Of a stretch of 64,000 bases of DNA, positions 40,020 through 49,559 are shown piece after piece. The first letter of the stretch is position 1. Each line of letters opens with the position of its first letter. A program made the translations under genes and the position numbers. The notes beneath the pieces were generated by a model. It did no database searches and had not been told where the DNA came from. It saw nothing but the letters and a program-made list of their open reading frames with translations. Origin of the DNA: Nevskiaceae bacterium (lineage in GTDB: Bacteria > Pseudomonadota > Gammaproteobacteria > Steroidobacterales > Steroidobacteraceae); assembly GCA_018883185.1 (NCBI GenBank), contig VEQP01000009.1:1-64000 (forward strand). Reading direction: 5' to 3'.

Positions 40020-41324
40020 TTACGGCGCAGGTCGCGGCGCAGGTTGCGGCGTTGGGCGTCGTTCGCCCGCCCGATACGGGATGCCGCGCAGCAGCACATT
40101 CGGCAACACCGCATTGTCCCATTCGGCGTTGGGCGAGCGCGGCGGCTGCGCCCCGAGCCGCAGCACCACAAGGCGCGCTGAGGGGACGATGTAGAGCACC
40201 TGATTCGAGTTGCCATCGAACAGGAAGAGGTCACCGGCGAGATACGGCTCGCCATGGAGGACGCGTCTCGCGTCGGGTTCGCGTGCAGGATTGAGGAAGC
40301 CGCGCCGCGGGGTGTAGTCCCCGGCCACGTACACGCCGAGTCCGTAATAAGGGTTCTCGGCTGTGCCACGCGTCATCTCGCGCACGTAACCCCGAGGCAG
40401 TAGACGTCGACCCTGCCAGCGGCCGTCATTCATCAGCAACACGCCGAGCCTGACCCAACTTTCTGCCGTGAGCATCAGACAGCAACCCGAATGCGCGAGG
40501 CCGCCCGGGCGGTTTACCCAGATCGTGCCGCCGTTCGCGCCGATGGGCTGCAGAACGTGTTGCGACAAAAACTGCGCATAGCGCATGCCCGAGGCGCGTT
40601 CGATGAGCAGCGCCACGAGCTCCGAGGTCGCATTGCTGTACTCGTAGCGGCTGCCCGGTTCATCGACGAACGGATATTCGTTGATGAGGATGTCGTCGTG
40701 GCGGGGGTGCAGGTACGCGCGATTGAGGATGTGTTCGACGCTCGTCTCCGGCGACTGCGGCAACATCCCGGAACGCATGTCGAGCAGATGGCGCACGCGT
40801 AGCGTCGACTTGCGCGGCACACCTCGCCATTCGGTGATGAAGTCGGCAACGGGCTGATCGAGTGAGCGGATCTTGCCGAGCGCGATGGCGCGACCGATGG
40901 CAATCGCCGTCATCGGTTTGGCCAGCGAGCGCGAGGCCTGCAGCTGATCCGCTGTGGTCGTACCGAAGTGGCTGACCTGCTCCAGGCCATCACCGCGCCA
41001 GATCAACAGGCTGGTCGAGCGGTTGCTGGCAGCGTAATCACGCGCTCGATTCAGCGCCTCCTCATCGATGCTGCGCGACTGCGACGGCTTGAGCGGCAGG
41101 GGTCGGTAGGCGGGGTCACCGGGCACTTGCTCGAGCGGGTCGTATTCCTCGAGACCGAGGCCCGTGACGAACGAGTCCTGCAATTTTTGGAAGCGCTCTC
41201 GATACAGCGCCTCGTCCTCTGCGGAGTACGGCGCGGCAGCATTTGCCCCGCCGCCAATCGCCCCGCTGCCGATCATAAAGACGAGCAACGCGATGGGGGC
41301 GAGTGGCTTGAGGAGTCGTTGCAT
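40020..41324 (-). CDS. Serine hydrolase, beta-lactamase/penicillin-binding-like (PF00144)
   Basis: A 434-residue exported serine hydrolase with signal peptide (LAPIALLVFMIGSGAIGGGANAA). The active site has S133-L-A-K136 (SxxK) and a Tyr motif YSN near residue 237, the usual beta-lactamase/esterase set. It could be an esterase, a D-aminopeptidase or a lactamase homologue. It lies 3 bases after the degenerate alpha/beta hydrolase gene on the same strand. Confidence 0.88.
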   Translation of the reverse strand: MQRLLKPLAPIALLVFMIGSGAIGGGANAAAPYSAEDEALYRERFQKLQDSFVTGLGLEEYDPLEQVPGDPAYRPLPLKPSQSRSIDEEALNRARDYAASNRSTSLLIWRGDGLEQVSHFGTTTADQLQASRSLAKPMTAIAIGRAIALGKIRSLDQPVADFITEWRGVPRKSTLRVRHLLDMRSGMLPQSPETSVEHILNRAYLHPRHDDILINEYPFVDEPGSRYEYSNATSELVALLIERASGMRYAQFLSQHVLQPIGANGGTIWVNRPGGLAHSGCCLMLTAESWVRLGVLLMNDGRWQGRRLLPRGYVREMTRGTAENPYYGLGVYVAGDYTPRRGFLNPAREPDARRVLHGEPYLAGDLFLFDGNSNQVLYIVPSARLVVLRLGAQPPRSPNAEWDNAVLPNVLLRGIPYRAGERRPTPQPAPRPAP

Positions 41325-41327
41325 CAG

Positions 41328-42203
41328 TCAGTGCTCCATCGAGGCAAAAAAATCGATCAGCCGTTTCGCCTTGGCGGCTGCGCCTTCCGGCGACCAGCCT
41401 TCCCCACCCACATGAAGCGTGCTGCTGCCGACCAAGCTTGCCGCACGTTGCACGGTGGCACGCGTCGGATCGCCCTCGTCGGCCATCAGCATCGTGGGGT
41501 GACGCAGCTCGGGCAGGCGCTCGTCGAGACGATGCCTGAACACCGCGCGATACGCGAGGTGATAAGTCGAGGCCGCTTTCAGAAGATCGACGGTCAAGCC
41601 ATGCAGCAAGTCGGGCGGCATGGCGCCGCCACCGAGGTTATGGGCGGGATCACGCTTGAAGTGCGGAAAGAACCACGCCTGGTCGCGGATGAACTGCAGC
41701 GCCTGGAACACTTGTGTCCCCCAGGCGTCCGCAAGCAGCGGAGGTGCGTAGTGAGCCAGAAATTCTTCGCGCTCCTGCTCCTCCAGCCACAGCAGCCCGT
41801 CGAGGGCCACTCGACGAATGCGCTGCGGGTGCCGAATCGCCATTTCAATGGCGATGTGCGCCCCAGTGTGAAAGCCGTATAGATTGACGCGATCGATGCG
41901 CAGCGCATCGAGCATGCGTACGAAAGCGTCGGCGTAGTCTGCAAGCTCCGGTTGCGCGAGGCGCAGCGCCGCGGAGTCGCCATTGCCTGGCGTATCCGGT
42001 GCGATCACGCGGCAGTGGCCGAGGCTAGCGATCTGACAGGCGAGCGGCTCGACGCTGCGCGACGAGGCGGGCGAGGCGTGCATCATCCATACGGGTTCGG
42101 TCGAGCCTGCACCGCCCGCGGCGTGCCGATAGTGCATCAGACCTTCATCAAGGCGGACGAAAGCTCGCTCGCAGTCGTTAATCGTGTTGATGCTCGTCTT
42201 CAT
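41328..42203 (-). CDS. Alpha/beta-hydrolase-fold protein lacking canonical Ser and His
   Basis: A 291-residue alpha/beta hydrolase fold protein. The oxyanion region (WMMHASPASS), VIAPDTPGNGDS and the fold order are normal. The nucleophile elbow reads G110-F-H112-T-G114, so His replaces Ser, and the C-terminal catalytic His position reads GGEGW, so Glu replaces it; Asp is still present in ADEGD. A similar GHHTG elbow occurs in the 60632 protein. It is probably not an ordinary serine hydrolase. ATG 42203 overlaps the SDR stop as ATGA. Confidence 0.82.
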   Translation of the reverse strand: MKTSINTINDCERAFVRLDEGLMHYRHAAGGAGSTEPVWMMHASPASSRSVEPLACQIASLGHCRVIAPDTPGNGDSAALRLAQPELADYADAFVRMLDALRIDRVNLYGFHTGAHIAIEMAIRHPQRIRRVALDGLLWLEEQEREEFLAHYAPPLLADAWGTQVFQALQFIRDQAWFFPHFKRDPAHNLGGGAMPPDLLHGLTVDLLKAASTYHLAYRAVFRHRLDERLPELRHPTMLMADEGDPTRATVQRAASLVGSSTLHVGGEGWSPEGAAAKAKRLIDFFASMEH

Positions 42204-42958
42204 GCCGCGCATTCACCGCCATCCAGGGGGATGACGGCACCCGTCAAAAATCCGCAGTTCGGCCCCAGCAACCAAGCGACCGTTTCGGCCACTTCCTGCA
42301 TGTGTGCAGGCCGCGCCATGGGAATTTCTTTGATGCGTGACTCTAGCAGCGCACTCTGCTGCGAGCGGATGAGTTCGAAGCGTTCGGTCGCCACGAGCCC
42401 GGGGGCGATGACATTGATCCGAATGCCCTTGTCCGCGACTTCCAGCGCTGCCGCTTTGGTGAGGCCGATGACGCCCCACTTGGCCGCGCAGTAGTCCTGT
42501 AGACCCGCAAACCCGCGCGTGCCCCCGATGGAACTGTTGTTGACGATGGCGCCGCGGCCGGTCGCGCTCATCAGCCGCAACTCCTGTTGCATGCAGAGGA
42601 AGGTGGAGCGCAGGTTGAAGGCGATGGTTTGCTCAAAACGTTCCAGAGGAGTGTCGATCGTGGGTGAATTCCCGAGCGTACGACCGACGTTATTGAACGC
42701 AGCGTCCAGTCGGCCGTGGCGCGACTGCAACACCTCGAAAAACTGTTCGACGCTGTCGGGCAGTGTCGCATCGAGGCTGATGGCCGACGCCTGTCCCCCC
42801 TCACTGCGGATCGTCTCCACAAGTTCTTCGCAGAGTTCAACCCGACGTGCACCAATAACGACCGTCGCACCCAAGGCGGCGAGATGGCGCGCACTTTGCC
42901 GACCCATGCCGCTCGATCCGCCGAGCACGGCGACAACCTGTCCCTTCAACGTGTGCAT
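42200..42958 (-). CDS. Short-chain dehydrogenase/reductase (SDR)
   Basis: A 252-residue classical SDR. It has the cofactor motif GGSSGMGRQSA near the N-terminus, FNNVG, the Ser of NSSIGG and the YCAAK active site, and ends with the usual LLGPNCGFLTGAVIPLDGGE. It interconverts an alcohol and ketone with NAD(P). It starts a minus-strand unit with the degenerate hydrolase and the serine hydrolase and is divergent from the second TonB receptor. Substrate unknown. Confidence 0.9.
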   Translation of the reverse strand: MHTLKGQVVAVLGGSSGMGRQSARHLAALGATVVIGARRVELCEELVETIRSEGGQASAISLDATLPDSVEQFFEVLQSRHGRLDAAFNNVGRTLGNSPTIDTPLERFEQTIAFNLRSTFLCMQQELRLMSATGRGAIVNNSSIGGTRGFAGLQDYCAAKWGVIGLTKAAALEVADKGIRINVIAPGLVATERFELIRSQQSALLESRIKEIPMARPAHMQEVAETVAWLLGPNCGFLTGAVIPLDGGECAA

Positions 42959-43119
42959 CCGAGTTGCCTCCCCCGCGATGTATCGGCGGATTCTAACGCC
43001 GCAACATCGAATCGCCTGACAAAGACTGTTGCGAATATGTCACTATGCGTCGCTTGTATGCCTCGGTGCGTTTAAAGCATGAGTGACCTGTCAATGGTCG
43101 CGATAATCGGGGCGAAGTG

Positions 43120-43137
43120 GGGGACGAGTTTGTCCCC
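43120..43137 (+). other. Hairpin in the leader of the second TonB receptor
   Basis: GGGGAC (43120-43125) and GTCCCC (43132-43137) form a 6-base stem with a GAGTTT loop, about 38 bases before the receptor start and outside the RBS. It could affect leader stability. The rest of the 217-base gap 42959-43175 shows no further gene or clear site. Confidence 0.4.
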
Positions 43138-43175
43138 GAGATCGATAGACGTTCGTTTCATTCGGAGGGGTGTCA

Positions 43176-45572
43176 ATGGAAAACGGAGTTTCATCAGGCA
43201 AGTCGTTGCGGCTCGCGTTGTTGTCGGCTGCTGCAGTCGGCACGGCCGTCGGCGGCGTACAGCCGGTATTCGCGCAGGCTTCGGCCGCAGAGCTTGCCGA
43301 GATCGTGGTCACGGCGCGTAAGCGCGAAGAGTCCTTGCAGGAAGTGCCGGTGGCGATCACCGCGTTCTCGTCCGAGCAGCTCACCAAGCGCGGCATCGTC
43401 GAGCTTGAGGATCTCGCGCTCAGCACGCCGGGTCTCGCCTTCGAAGACTACTCATCGAGCTTCTCGGCGGCGCCGGTCATGCGTGGTCTGACCCAGATCA
43501 ACGTCTCCTCCGAAGTGCAGAACGTCGCGACCTTCGTGGACGGTGTGTACATCCAGCGTAACTACGCGGTGGACATCAGCCTCGCCGACGTGTCGCGAGT
43601 CGAAGTCGTCAAGGGTCCGCAGAGCGCGCTCTATGGCCAGAACGCCTTTGCCGGCGCCATCAACTACGTTCTCAATCGCCCGGGCGAAGAATTCGCCGGC
43701 GATGCGGAAGTGACCGCGGGTTCCGACGGTCGTCTCGATTACAAGCTCGCTGTCGGTGGTCCGCTGATCGAGGGCAAGCTTGGCTTGCGCGCGTTCTACG
43801 GCCACAGCGAGTTCGATGGCACCTGGCGCAACCAGTTGCCGGGCTTGAGCGGTGATCAGGCACTCACTGGCAATCGCGATGGCGACACCTACAGCCTGCT
43901 GGCTGTGATTACGCCGACCGATGCGGTGAAGGTCGAGCTGTCGTACATGAACGTGCAGCGCGAGATCGGCAACCGCGCCGGTTGGGCGATCAACACCGGC
44001 GATGTGCAGAACACGGGTAACTGCGGTACCAACGTCGGCACCTCGACGCGTCCGAGCCTCGTCTGCGGTGAGTTGACGTTCTCGCCCCAAACCTACCAGA
44101 CGGCGGCATCGACTCGTCCGAAGGGTCTCAACGTGCTCGCCATTCCGACGCCGGGTTTCGTCAACGAGACGGAGTTCTACCGCGGCGACATCACCGTGGA
44201 CATCAACGACTCGATGTCGGTGGTCTATCAGTACGGCAAGGTCAAGTCGGCGGGTCAGGAAATCAGCTCGCCGTCGAACAACCCGGTGTCGCCGACGATC
44301 GGTCCGGATTTGGGCGCACTCGCCACAGGCGTGTTCCGCCCCGGTCCGTACAACTCCTTGCAGAAGGAAGGCAGCACCAACGACTTTGAAAGCCATGAGC
44401 TGCGCCTCGACTACGCCCCGGAAGGTGGAGCCCTCAAGGCTACGCTCGGCGCGTATCGTTCGGAGTTCGATGACGTCTATCGTTTCTACCTGACCTCGAT
44501 CCTCGCCGGGAACTTCCTGCCGAACGATCCGACTTCGGGCTTCCTCGATATGACCGGGTTCCCGTTTGGCCTTACGGACAAGCAGAACCTTGGCAAGACC
44601 TCGGCAATCTTCGGTGCGCTCTCGTATGCGGTCACCGACCAGCTGACGCTCGGTGCGGAACTGCGCTACAGCAAAGAAGAGAAGAAGGTCGTGGACATTC
44701 GCGCCAAGGTCACCCTCAGCGACGAGTTCACCGACACCATTCCGCGCTTTACGGCCGACTACAAGCTGTCTGACAACAACATGCTCTACGCCTCAGCGGG
44801 CAAGGGTGTGAAGACCGGCGGTTTCAACGGCGTGACGGCGGGTACGGTGACCATCCCTGTGCCTGAGCAGGCCTTCGGTCCGGAAAGCAACTGGACCTAC
44901 GAGATCGGCTCGAAGAACACGTTGCTCGATGGCCGTATGCTGCTGAACGTGGCGTTGTACAACGTCGAGTGGAGCGACATGCAGATCCAGGCGTTGCCCT
45001 CGAACGCGCCGGTTAACATCACCAACGTCCCGGTGATCTACCGCAACCTCGGCAATGCCCGCTCGCGCGGTGTAGAGCTCGAGACGCTGTTCGCGGTCAC
45101 CGAGAACTTCTCGGTGAACTTCGGCGCCTCGTTTGCGGATCCGACGTACAAGGACGGCACCACGTCGTTCCGTTTCCGCAATCCGGTGAACCGTTGCAAC
45201 GGCATCACCTGCCCGGTTGACGCTGCGATCGGCGGCAAGACGCTGCCGCGTACGCCGAAGACCCAGTTGATCGCCGGTGCCGAGTGGGCCTCCAAGTTCA
45301 GCAACGGTATGGCGTTCTATGCGCGTGGCGACGTGACCTACCAGTCCGAACTGCAGGTCGAGGAGATGAACCTCGCGCAGATCGAGCCGCGTACGCTGGT
45401 GAACGCGCGTGTCGGTTTGTCGAAGGACAAGTGGTCTGCAGACCTCTGGGGCAAGAACATCCTCGACAAGGAGTACATTGCCAACTCGTTCTTCATCGTC
45501 TCGGGTGTCGGTTACACCGCTTCCTACGGCGAGAAGGCGACCTACGGTCTGACGGTTCGCTATCAGTTCTGA
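43176..45572 (+). CDS. TonB-dependent outer-membrane receptor, substrate unknown
   Basis: A 798-residue receptor with signal peptide (LALLSAAAVGTAVGGVQPVFAQ) and a plug domain beginning LAEIVVTARKREESLQEVPV, followed by a large barrel ending in GLTVRYQF. The opening IVVTARKREESLQEVPVAI is that of the big proteobacterial receptor group often found beside catabolic genes for aromatic or steroid-like compounds. ATG 43176 is preceded by GGAGGGG with 5 bases of space. It is divergent from the SDR/hydrolase unit and ends at a strong terminator. It probably imports the substrate of the neighbouring enzymes. Confidence 0.9.
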   Translation: MENGVSSGKSLRLALLSAAAVGTAVGGVQPVFAQASAAELAEIVVTARKREESLQEVPVAITAFSSEQLTKRGIVELEDLALSTPGLAFEDYSSSFSAAPVMRGLTQINVSSEVQNVATFVDGVYIQRNYAVDISLADVSRVEVVKGPQSALYGQNAFAGAINYVLNRPGEEFAGDAEVTAGSDGRLDYKLAVGGPLIEGKLGLRAFYGHSEFDGTWRNQLPGLSGDQALTGNRDGDTYSLLAVITPTDAVKVELSYMNVQREIGNRAGWAINTGDVQNTGNCGTNVGTSTRPSLVCGELTFSPQTYQTAASTRPKGLNVLAIPTPGFVNETEFYRGDITVDINDSMSVVYQYGKVKSAGQEISSPSNNPVSPTIGPDLGALATGVFRPGPYNSLQKEGSTNDFESHELRLDYAPEGGALKATLGAYRSEFDDVYRFYLTSILAGNFLPNDPTSGFLDMTGFPFGLTDKQNLGKTSAIFGALSYAVTDQLTLGAELRYSKEEKKVVDIRAKVTLSDEFTDTIPRFTADYKLSDNNMLYASAGKGVKTGGFNGVTAGTVTIPVPEQAFGPESNWTYEIGSKNTLLDGRMLLNVALYNVEWSDMQIQALPSNAPVNITNVPVIYRNLGNARSRGVELETLFAVTENFSVNFGASFADPTYKDGTTSFRFRNPVNRCNGITCPVDAAIGGKTLPRTPKTQLIAGAEWASKFSNGMAFYARGDVTYQSELQVEEMNLAQIEPRTLVNARVGLSKDKWSADLWGKNILDKEYIANSFFIVSGVGYTASYGEKATYGLTVRYQF

Positions 45573-45595
45573 TCGCGACCTGATCTGTTGACGTC

Positions 45596-45634
45596 AAAGG
45601 GGCGAAGCACCATGTGCTTCGCCCCTTTTTCTTT
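45596..45634 (+). terminator. Strong Rho-independent terminator after the second TonB receptor
   Basis: A perfect 12-base stem GGGGCGAAGCAC (45599-45610) and GTGCTTCGCCCC (45614-45625) with a CAT loop, followed by TTTTTCTTT and preceded by AAA. It also serves the convergent molybdopterin gene that ends at 45679, so it may work in both directions. Confidence 0.92.
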
Positions 45635-45678
45635 GACTCAGACGTCCACGTCGAGTCGATGTCAACTCCGGGGCGAGG

Positions 45679-47868
45679 TCAAACCGTCTCGGCAGATACC
45701 CAAACATCGACGCCGTTCAGTGCGGCATTGCCACTGAGCTCGTCGATATAACGCTCGTCTGTGAGATCGTTGGCACTGACGCCCGCATGCGCACGCGCGA
45801 TGCGCAGTTGCACGCCCGGCAGCCCGTGCCCCCAGCCATGCGGCAGGCTGACAACCCCTGGCATCAAAGCATCGGTCACTTCGACCTGGACCCGCAGGCT
45901 GCCGGTACGCGAGCGCACGAGGGCGACGGCGCCATCTGCCAAAGCACGCGTTGCCGCATCCGCGGGATGTATCTGCAGCGTGCAGCGCTGCGGGCCTTTG
46001 ACCATGCGCTGGCTGTTGTGCAGCCAAGAGTTGTTGGTGCGCAGGTCGCGCCTGCCGATGAGACGCATCCGATCCGACCCCGGTGTGGCGTCGGCCGGCA
46101 CATCGCCCTGCACATCGGCGAACGTGTGAGCGAGCCGACTTAAATCCTGACGCAGCAGCGCGGGCACGAGATCGATGCGTTTATTCGAGGTCCAGAGCCG
46201 CTGCGGCAACGAGGGTTGCAGCGGTCCAAGATCGATGCCGTGCGGTTTGCGGGCGATGCGGCTGAGCGTGAGCCCGCTCGAGAGAGGGTTCCAGCCAGCG
46301 CCACGTTCGCCGGTGCGTATGCCCAGAGCGATGCTGCGTTTGGGTGTCAGCCATCGCGTCGCCAGCCGCGTCAGAGCCGGTGGGCGGCGCGCCGGATCGA
46401 GCGATTCAAGCCGCGAGGCGATTGCTTCGCAGATCTCCCAGTCGTGGCGTTGGTCTGCCTGCCGCGGGAACAAGGGTTCGCAATATTTGACCGTGTTGCG
46501 GATCGCAAGCATGTGGAACACGAGATCGAAATGGTCCCGCTCGAGCGCGAAGGTGGGCGGGAGAATGAGGTGCGCATGGCGCGTGGTTTCGTTGATGTAG
46601 AAGTCGATCGACAGCATGAACTCGAGTTTCGGCAGCGCCGTGGCCAACTGCTTGCCGTTGGGTGTCGAGAGCACCGGGTTGCCTGCGGCGGTCACGAGGC
46701 CACGGATTTGACCTCGACCTTCCGTGAGGATTTCTTCGGCGAGTGCGGCGACGGGATACTCGCCGCTGAACTCCGGTAAACCGCGAACGCGGGTGCGACG
46801 CTTGGCGAAAGACCCGGGGGTGCCGAAACCGACGCCGCTACGCCGCGTATCGAGCGCTGGGGAGGTGAACAAGGCACCCCCTTCGCGATCAAGATTGCCC
46901 GTGACGATATTGAGTGCCTGGATCAGCCATTGCGCCAGTGCGCCAAAGGCTTGCGTCGAGACTCCCATGCGGCCGTAACACACCGCGGCCGGCGAGGCGA
47001 CGAAGTCGCGCGCAAGTTGACGAATCGTCGCCGCATCGACCCCCGTGGGCTCTGCCACCCGCTCAGGCGGCCATTGCGCGCAGAGGGTACGCAAGTCCTC
47101 GAGGCCCTCGAGCGAGTCGGCCAGTCTCCCCGGGGCCGCGAGGCCTTCGGCGAAAATGACCTGCAGCAAGGCGAGCAGTAGCAGCGCGTCGGTACCCGGC
47201 GTGATGAATACGTGGGTGTCGGCAACATCCGCCGTTTCCGAGCGCCGCGGATCGACGACCACCAGTCTGCCGCCGCGCGCGCGCAACGCCTTCAGTCGTC
47301 GCGCAACGTCCGGTGCGGTCATCAAACTGCCGTTGGAGACGACGGGATTGGCACCGAGCACCAGCAGGAATTGCGTGCGATCGAGATCCGGGATCGGGAT
47401 CATCAGCTGGTGGCCGTACATCAACCAGGACACCAGGTGATGCGGCAACTGATCGACCGAGGTGGCTGAGTAGCGATTGCGGCTGCGCAGTGCGCGCAAT
47501 AGTCGCGCGCCGCCCATTAAGCCGCCGTAACTGTGAACCTGCGGATTGCCGAAGTAACTGGCAACCGCTTCAGAGCCGTGCTCGCGCTGAATGGCAAGCA
47601 GCCGCTTCGCGGCTTCGTCGAACGCTTCATCCCAAGAGATTTCATGCCACGCGTCACCCTCGCGACGCATCGGTCGACGCAGTCGGTCAGGGTCTTCGTG
47701 CACGTCCTTCAGCGCCAACGCTTTCGGGCAAATGTGTCCGCGACTGAATGGATCCGCCTCATCGCCGCGGATCGATATGATCTCGCGACCGCGGTGGCGG
47801 ATTTCCACCCCGCACATCGCTTCGCATAGATGACAGGTTCGATGATGGACCGCGACGGTGTCTGACAT
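45679..47868 (-). CDS. Molybdopterin-dependent oxidoreductase (DMSO reductase family)
   Basis: A 729-residue protein of the molybdopterin oxidoreductase family. The N-terminus carries the [4Fe-4S] motif C12-x2-C15-x3-C19-x27-C47, followed by the Moco-binding domain (PF00384) and C-terminal dinucleotide-binding domain (NSWLHNSQRM). There is no Tat signal, so it is probably cytoplasmic, like formate dehydrogenase alpha or assimilatory nitrate reductase types. No electron-transfer subunit gene adjoins it. Start 47868 chosen because Cys motifs follow at normal spacing; upstream starts add 5-25 residues. Confidence 0.86.
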   Translation of the reverse strand: MSDTVAVHHRTCHLCEAMCGVEIRHRGREIISIRGDEADPFSRGHICPKALALKDVHEDPDRLRRPMRREGDAWHEISWDEAFDEAAKRLLAIQREHGSEAVASYFGNPQVHSYGGLMGGARLLRALRSRNRYSATSVDQLPHHLVSWLMYGHQLMIPIPDLDRTQFLLVLGANPVVSNGSLMTAPDVARRLKALRARGGRLVVVDPRRSETADVADTHVFITPGTDALLLLALLQVIFAEGLAAPGRLADSLEGLEDLRTLCAQWPPERVAEPTGVDAATIRQLARDFVASPAAVCYGRMGVSTQAFGALAQWLIQALNIVTGNLDREGGALFTSPALDTRRSGVGFGTPGSFAKRRTRVRGLPEFSGEYPVAALAEEILTEGRGQIRGLVTAAGNPVLSTPNGKQLATALPKLEFMLSIDFYINETTRHAHLILPPTFALERDHFDLVFHMLAIRNTVKYCEPLFPRQADQRHDWEICEAIASRLESLDPARRPPALTRLATRWLTPKRSIALGIRTGERGAGWNPLSSGLTLSRIARKPHGIDLGPLQPSLPQRLWTSNKRIDLVPALLRQDLSRLAHTFADVQGDVPADATPGSDRMRLIGRRDLRTNNSWLHNSQRMVKGPQRCTLQIHPADAATRALADGAVALVRSRTGSLRVQVEVTDALMPGVVSLPHGWGHGLPGVQLRIARAHAGVSANDLTDERYIDELSGNAALNGVDVWVSAETV

Positions 47869-47931
47869 CGGCCGATTATTGATCATTTGCTTGGTAACAT
47901 CACCCCGCGGTTGATTACGGGGATATTGCGC

Positions 47932-48705
47932 ATGAGCAAACAACGAACCGAGGGGCGTTTTGCCGGGCAGGTCGTGTTGGTAACGGGGGGCGCCGGCGGG
48001 CTAGGTTCGGCCATTGCGGCCCATTTCTTCGACGAGGCAGCGTGTGTCGTCGTCGCGGATTGCGATGTCGAGCGCGCGAGTGTCGTGGCCGAGCAGCTTG
48101 GATCTGCCGCTTATCCGATGAAGCTAGAGGTCAGCGACGAATCTTCGTGGGTCAGCGTGTTCGATGAGATCGAGCGCCTGCGGGGGACACCTGATGTGCT
48201 CGTCAACAACGCCGGTGTGTTTGTGCCTAACGTGCCCTTTGAGCAAATGTCGGTTGAGCTGTGGCGACGGCATTTCGCGGTCAATGCAGAGGGCACCTTT
48301 CTGGGTTGTAAGCATGCACTGCTGCGAATGAAAGCACGTGGCTCCGGCGCTATCGTCAACATGGCTTCGGGTTTCGCGCTGCGGCCGCAGGCCACGGCGA
48401 GTGCGTACTGCGCGTCCAAGGCGGCCGTTTGGATGACCACGCGCACGGCCGCCGCTGCGGCAGGACCGTATGGAATTCGGGTCAATGCCGTGCTCCCTGG
48501 TGCCGTGCCGACCGATATGCTGCGCGGAAACCTGGCCGCCGGGGACGATGAGCAAGCGTACTTCGCCCTGCTCGCACAGCATGCGGCGCTAGGCAAACTC
48601 GCGAGCGCCGCGGACATTGCCCGAGCCGTGGCGTTCCTTGCCGATCCGGCGAACAACGCCATCACCGGTGTCGCACTGCCTGTGGATGCCGGCAACCTGC
48701 TTTGA
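47932..48705 (+). CDS. Short-chain dehydrogenase/reductase (SDR)
   Basis: A 257-residue classical SDR with VTGGAGGLGSA, VNNAGV, the Ser in NMASGF, and YCASK. The C-terminus DPANNAITGVALPVDAGNLL is typical. ATG 47932 has CGGGGA 8 bases upstream; an upstream in-frame start at 47887 lies too close to the divergent molybdopterin gene. It is followed by the glutathione transferase with a 17-base gap, so the two may be one transcript. Substrate unknown. Confidence 0.9.
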   Translation: MSKQRTEGRFAGQVVLVTGGAGGLGSAIAAHFFDEAACVVVADCDVERASVVAEQLGSAAYPMKLEVSDESSWVSVFDEIERLRGTPDVLVNNAGVFVPNVPFEQMSVELWRRHFAVNAEGTFLGCKHALLRMKARGSGAIVNMASGFALRPQATASAYCASKAAVWMTTRTAAAAAGPYGIRVNAVLPGAVPTDMLRGNLAAGDDEQAYFALLAQHAALGKLASAADIARAVAFLADPANNAITGVALPVDAGNLL

Positions 48706-48722
48706 ACGGAGATCTCGAACCT

Positions 48723-49559
48723 ATGAGCACCGAATACACGCCGCCCAAAGTTTGGGTCTGGAATCGCAGCAATGGCGGCAAGTTCGCCAACATCAACCGT
48801 CCGACCGCAGGCGCCACCCACGACAAGGAGCTGCCGCGCGGTCGCCATCCGCTGCAACTGTATTCGCTGGGGACGCCCAACGGAGTCAAAGTTACGGTGA
48901 TGCTCGAGGAGTTGCTCGCTGCGGGACACGCGGGTGCGGAGTACGACGCCTGGCTGATCAATATCGGCGAAGGTGATCAATTCGGCAGCGACTTTGTCGC
49001 GATCAATCCCAATTCGAAGATCCCGGCGCTACTCGATGTCAGCACTTCGCCCACCACGCGCGTGTTCGAGTCCGGTTCGATCCTCGTCTACCTCGCCGAC
49101 AAATTTGCCGCATTCCTGCCACGCGACGCTGCTGCACGAGCCGAGTGCCTGTCTTGGCTCTTCTGGCAGATGGGCAGCACACCTTACCTCGGCGGCGGCT
49201 TCGGGCATTTCTACGCTTACGCGCCGCAGAAGTGGGAGTACCCGATTGATCGGTTCGCGCTCGAGGTCAAGCGGCAACTCGATGTGCTCGATCGCAACCT
49301 GGCAACACGTCGCTACGTGGCGGGTGACGAGTACAGCATCGCCGACATGGCGATTTTCCCGTGGTACGGCGGTCTCGTGCTCAACAACCTGTACAACGCG
49401 GCGGAGTTTCTCGAGGTCGTGAGCTATCGCAACGTACTGCGTTGGGCGAGTGAGATTCGCGAGCGTCCGGCTGTGCAGCGCGGCCAGCGGGTCAATCGGA
49501 CTTGGGGGCCTGAAGACTTGCAGGTGCGTGAGCGGCACTCGGCGGCGGATATTCGTTGA
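48723..49559 (+). CDS. yghU: Glutathione S-transferase, YghU/disulfide-bond oxidoreductase type
   Basis: A 278-residue GST-fold protein. It has the long N-terminal extension of YghU (PPKVWVWNRSNGGKFANINRP), then the thioredoxin-like domain (LQLYSLGTPNGVKVTVMLEE, NSKIPAL, ESGSILVYLADKF) and the helical C-terminal domain (WLFWQMGSTPYLGGGFGHF). Such enzymes reduce disulfides or hydroperoxides using two glutathiones. ATG 48723 has ACGGAGA 9 bases upstream. The 3' end overlaps the convergent CDP-alcohol phosphatidyltransferase by 68 bases. Confidence 0.9.
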   Translation: MSTEYTPPKVWVWNRSNGGKFANINRPTAGATHDKELPRGRHPLQLYSLGTPNGVKVTVMLEELLAAGHAGAEYDAWLINIGEGDQFGSDFVAINPNSKIPALLDVSTSPTTRVFESGSILVYLADKFAAFLPRDAAARAECLSWLFWQMGSTPYLGGGFGHFYAYAPQKWEYPIDRFALEVKRQLDVLDRNLATRRYVAGDEYSIADMAIFPWYGGLVLNNLYNAAEFLEVVSYRNVLRWASEIRERPAVQRGQRVNRTWGPEDLQVRERHSAADIR

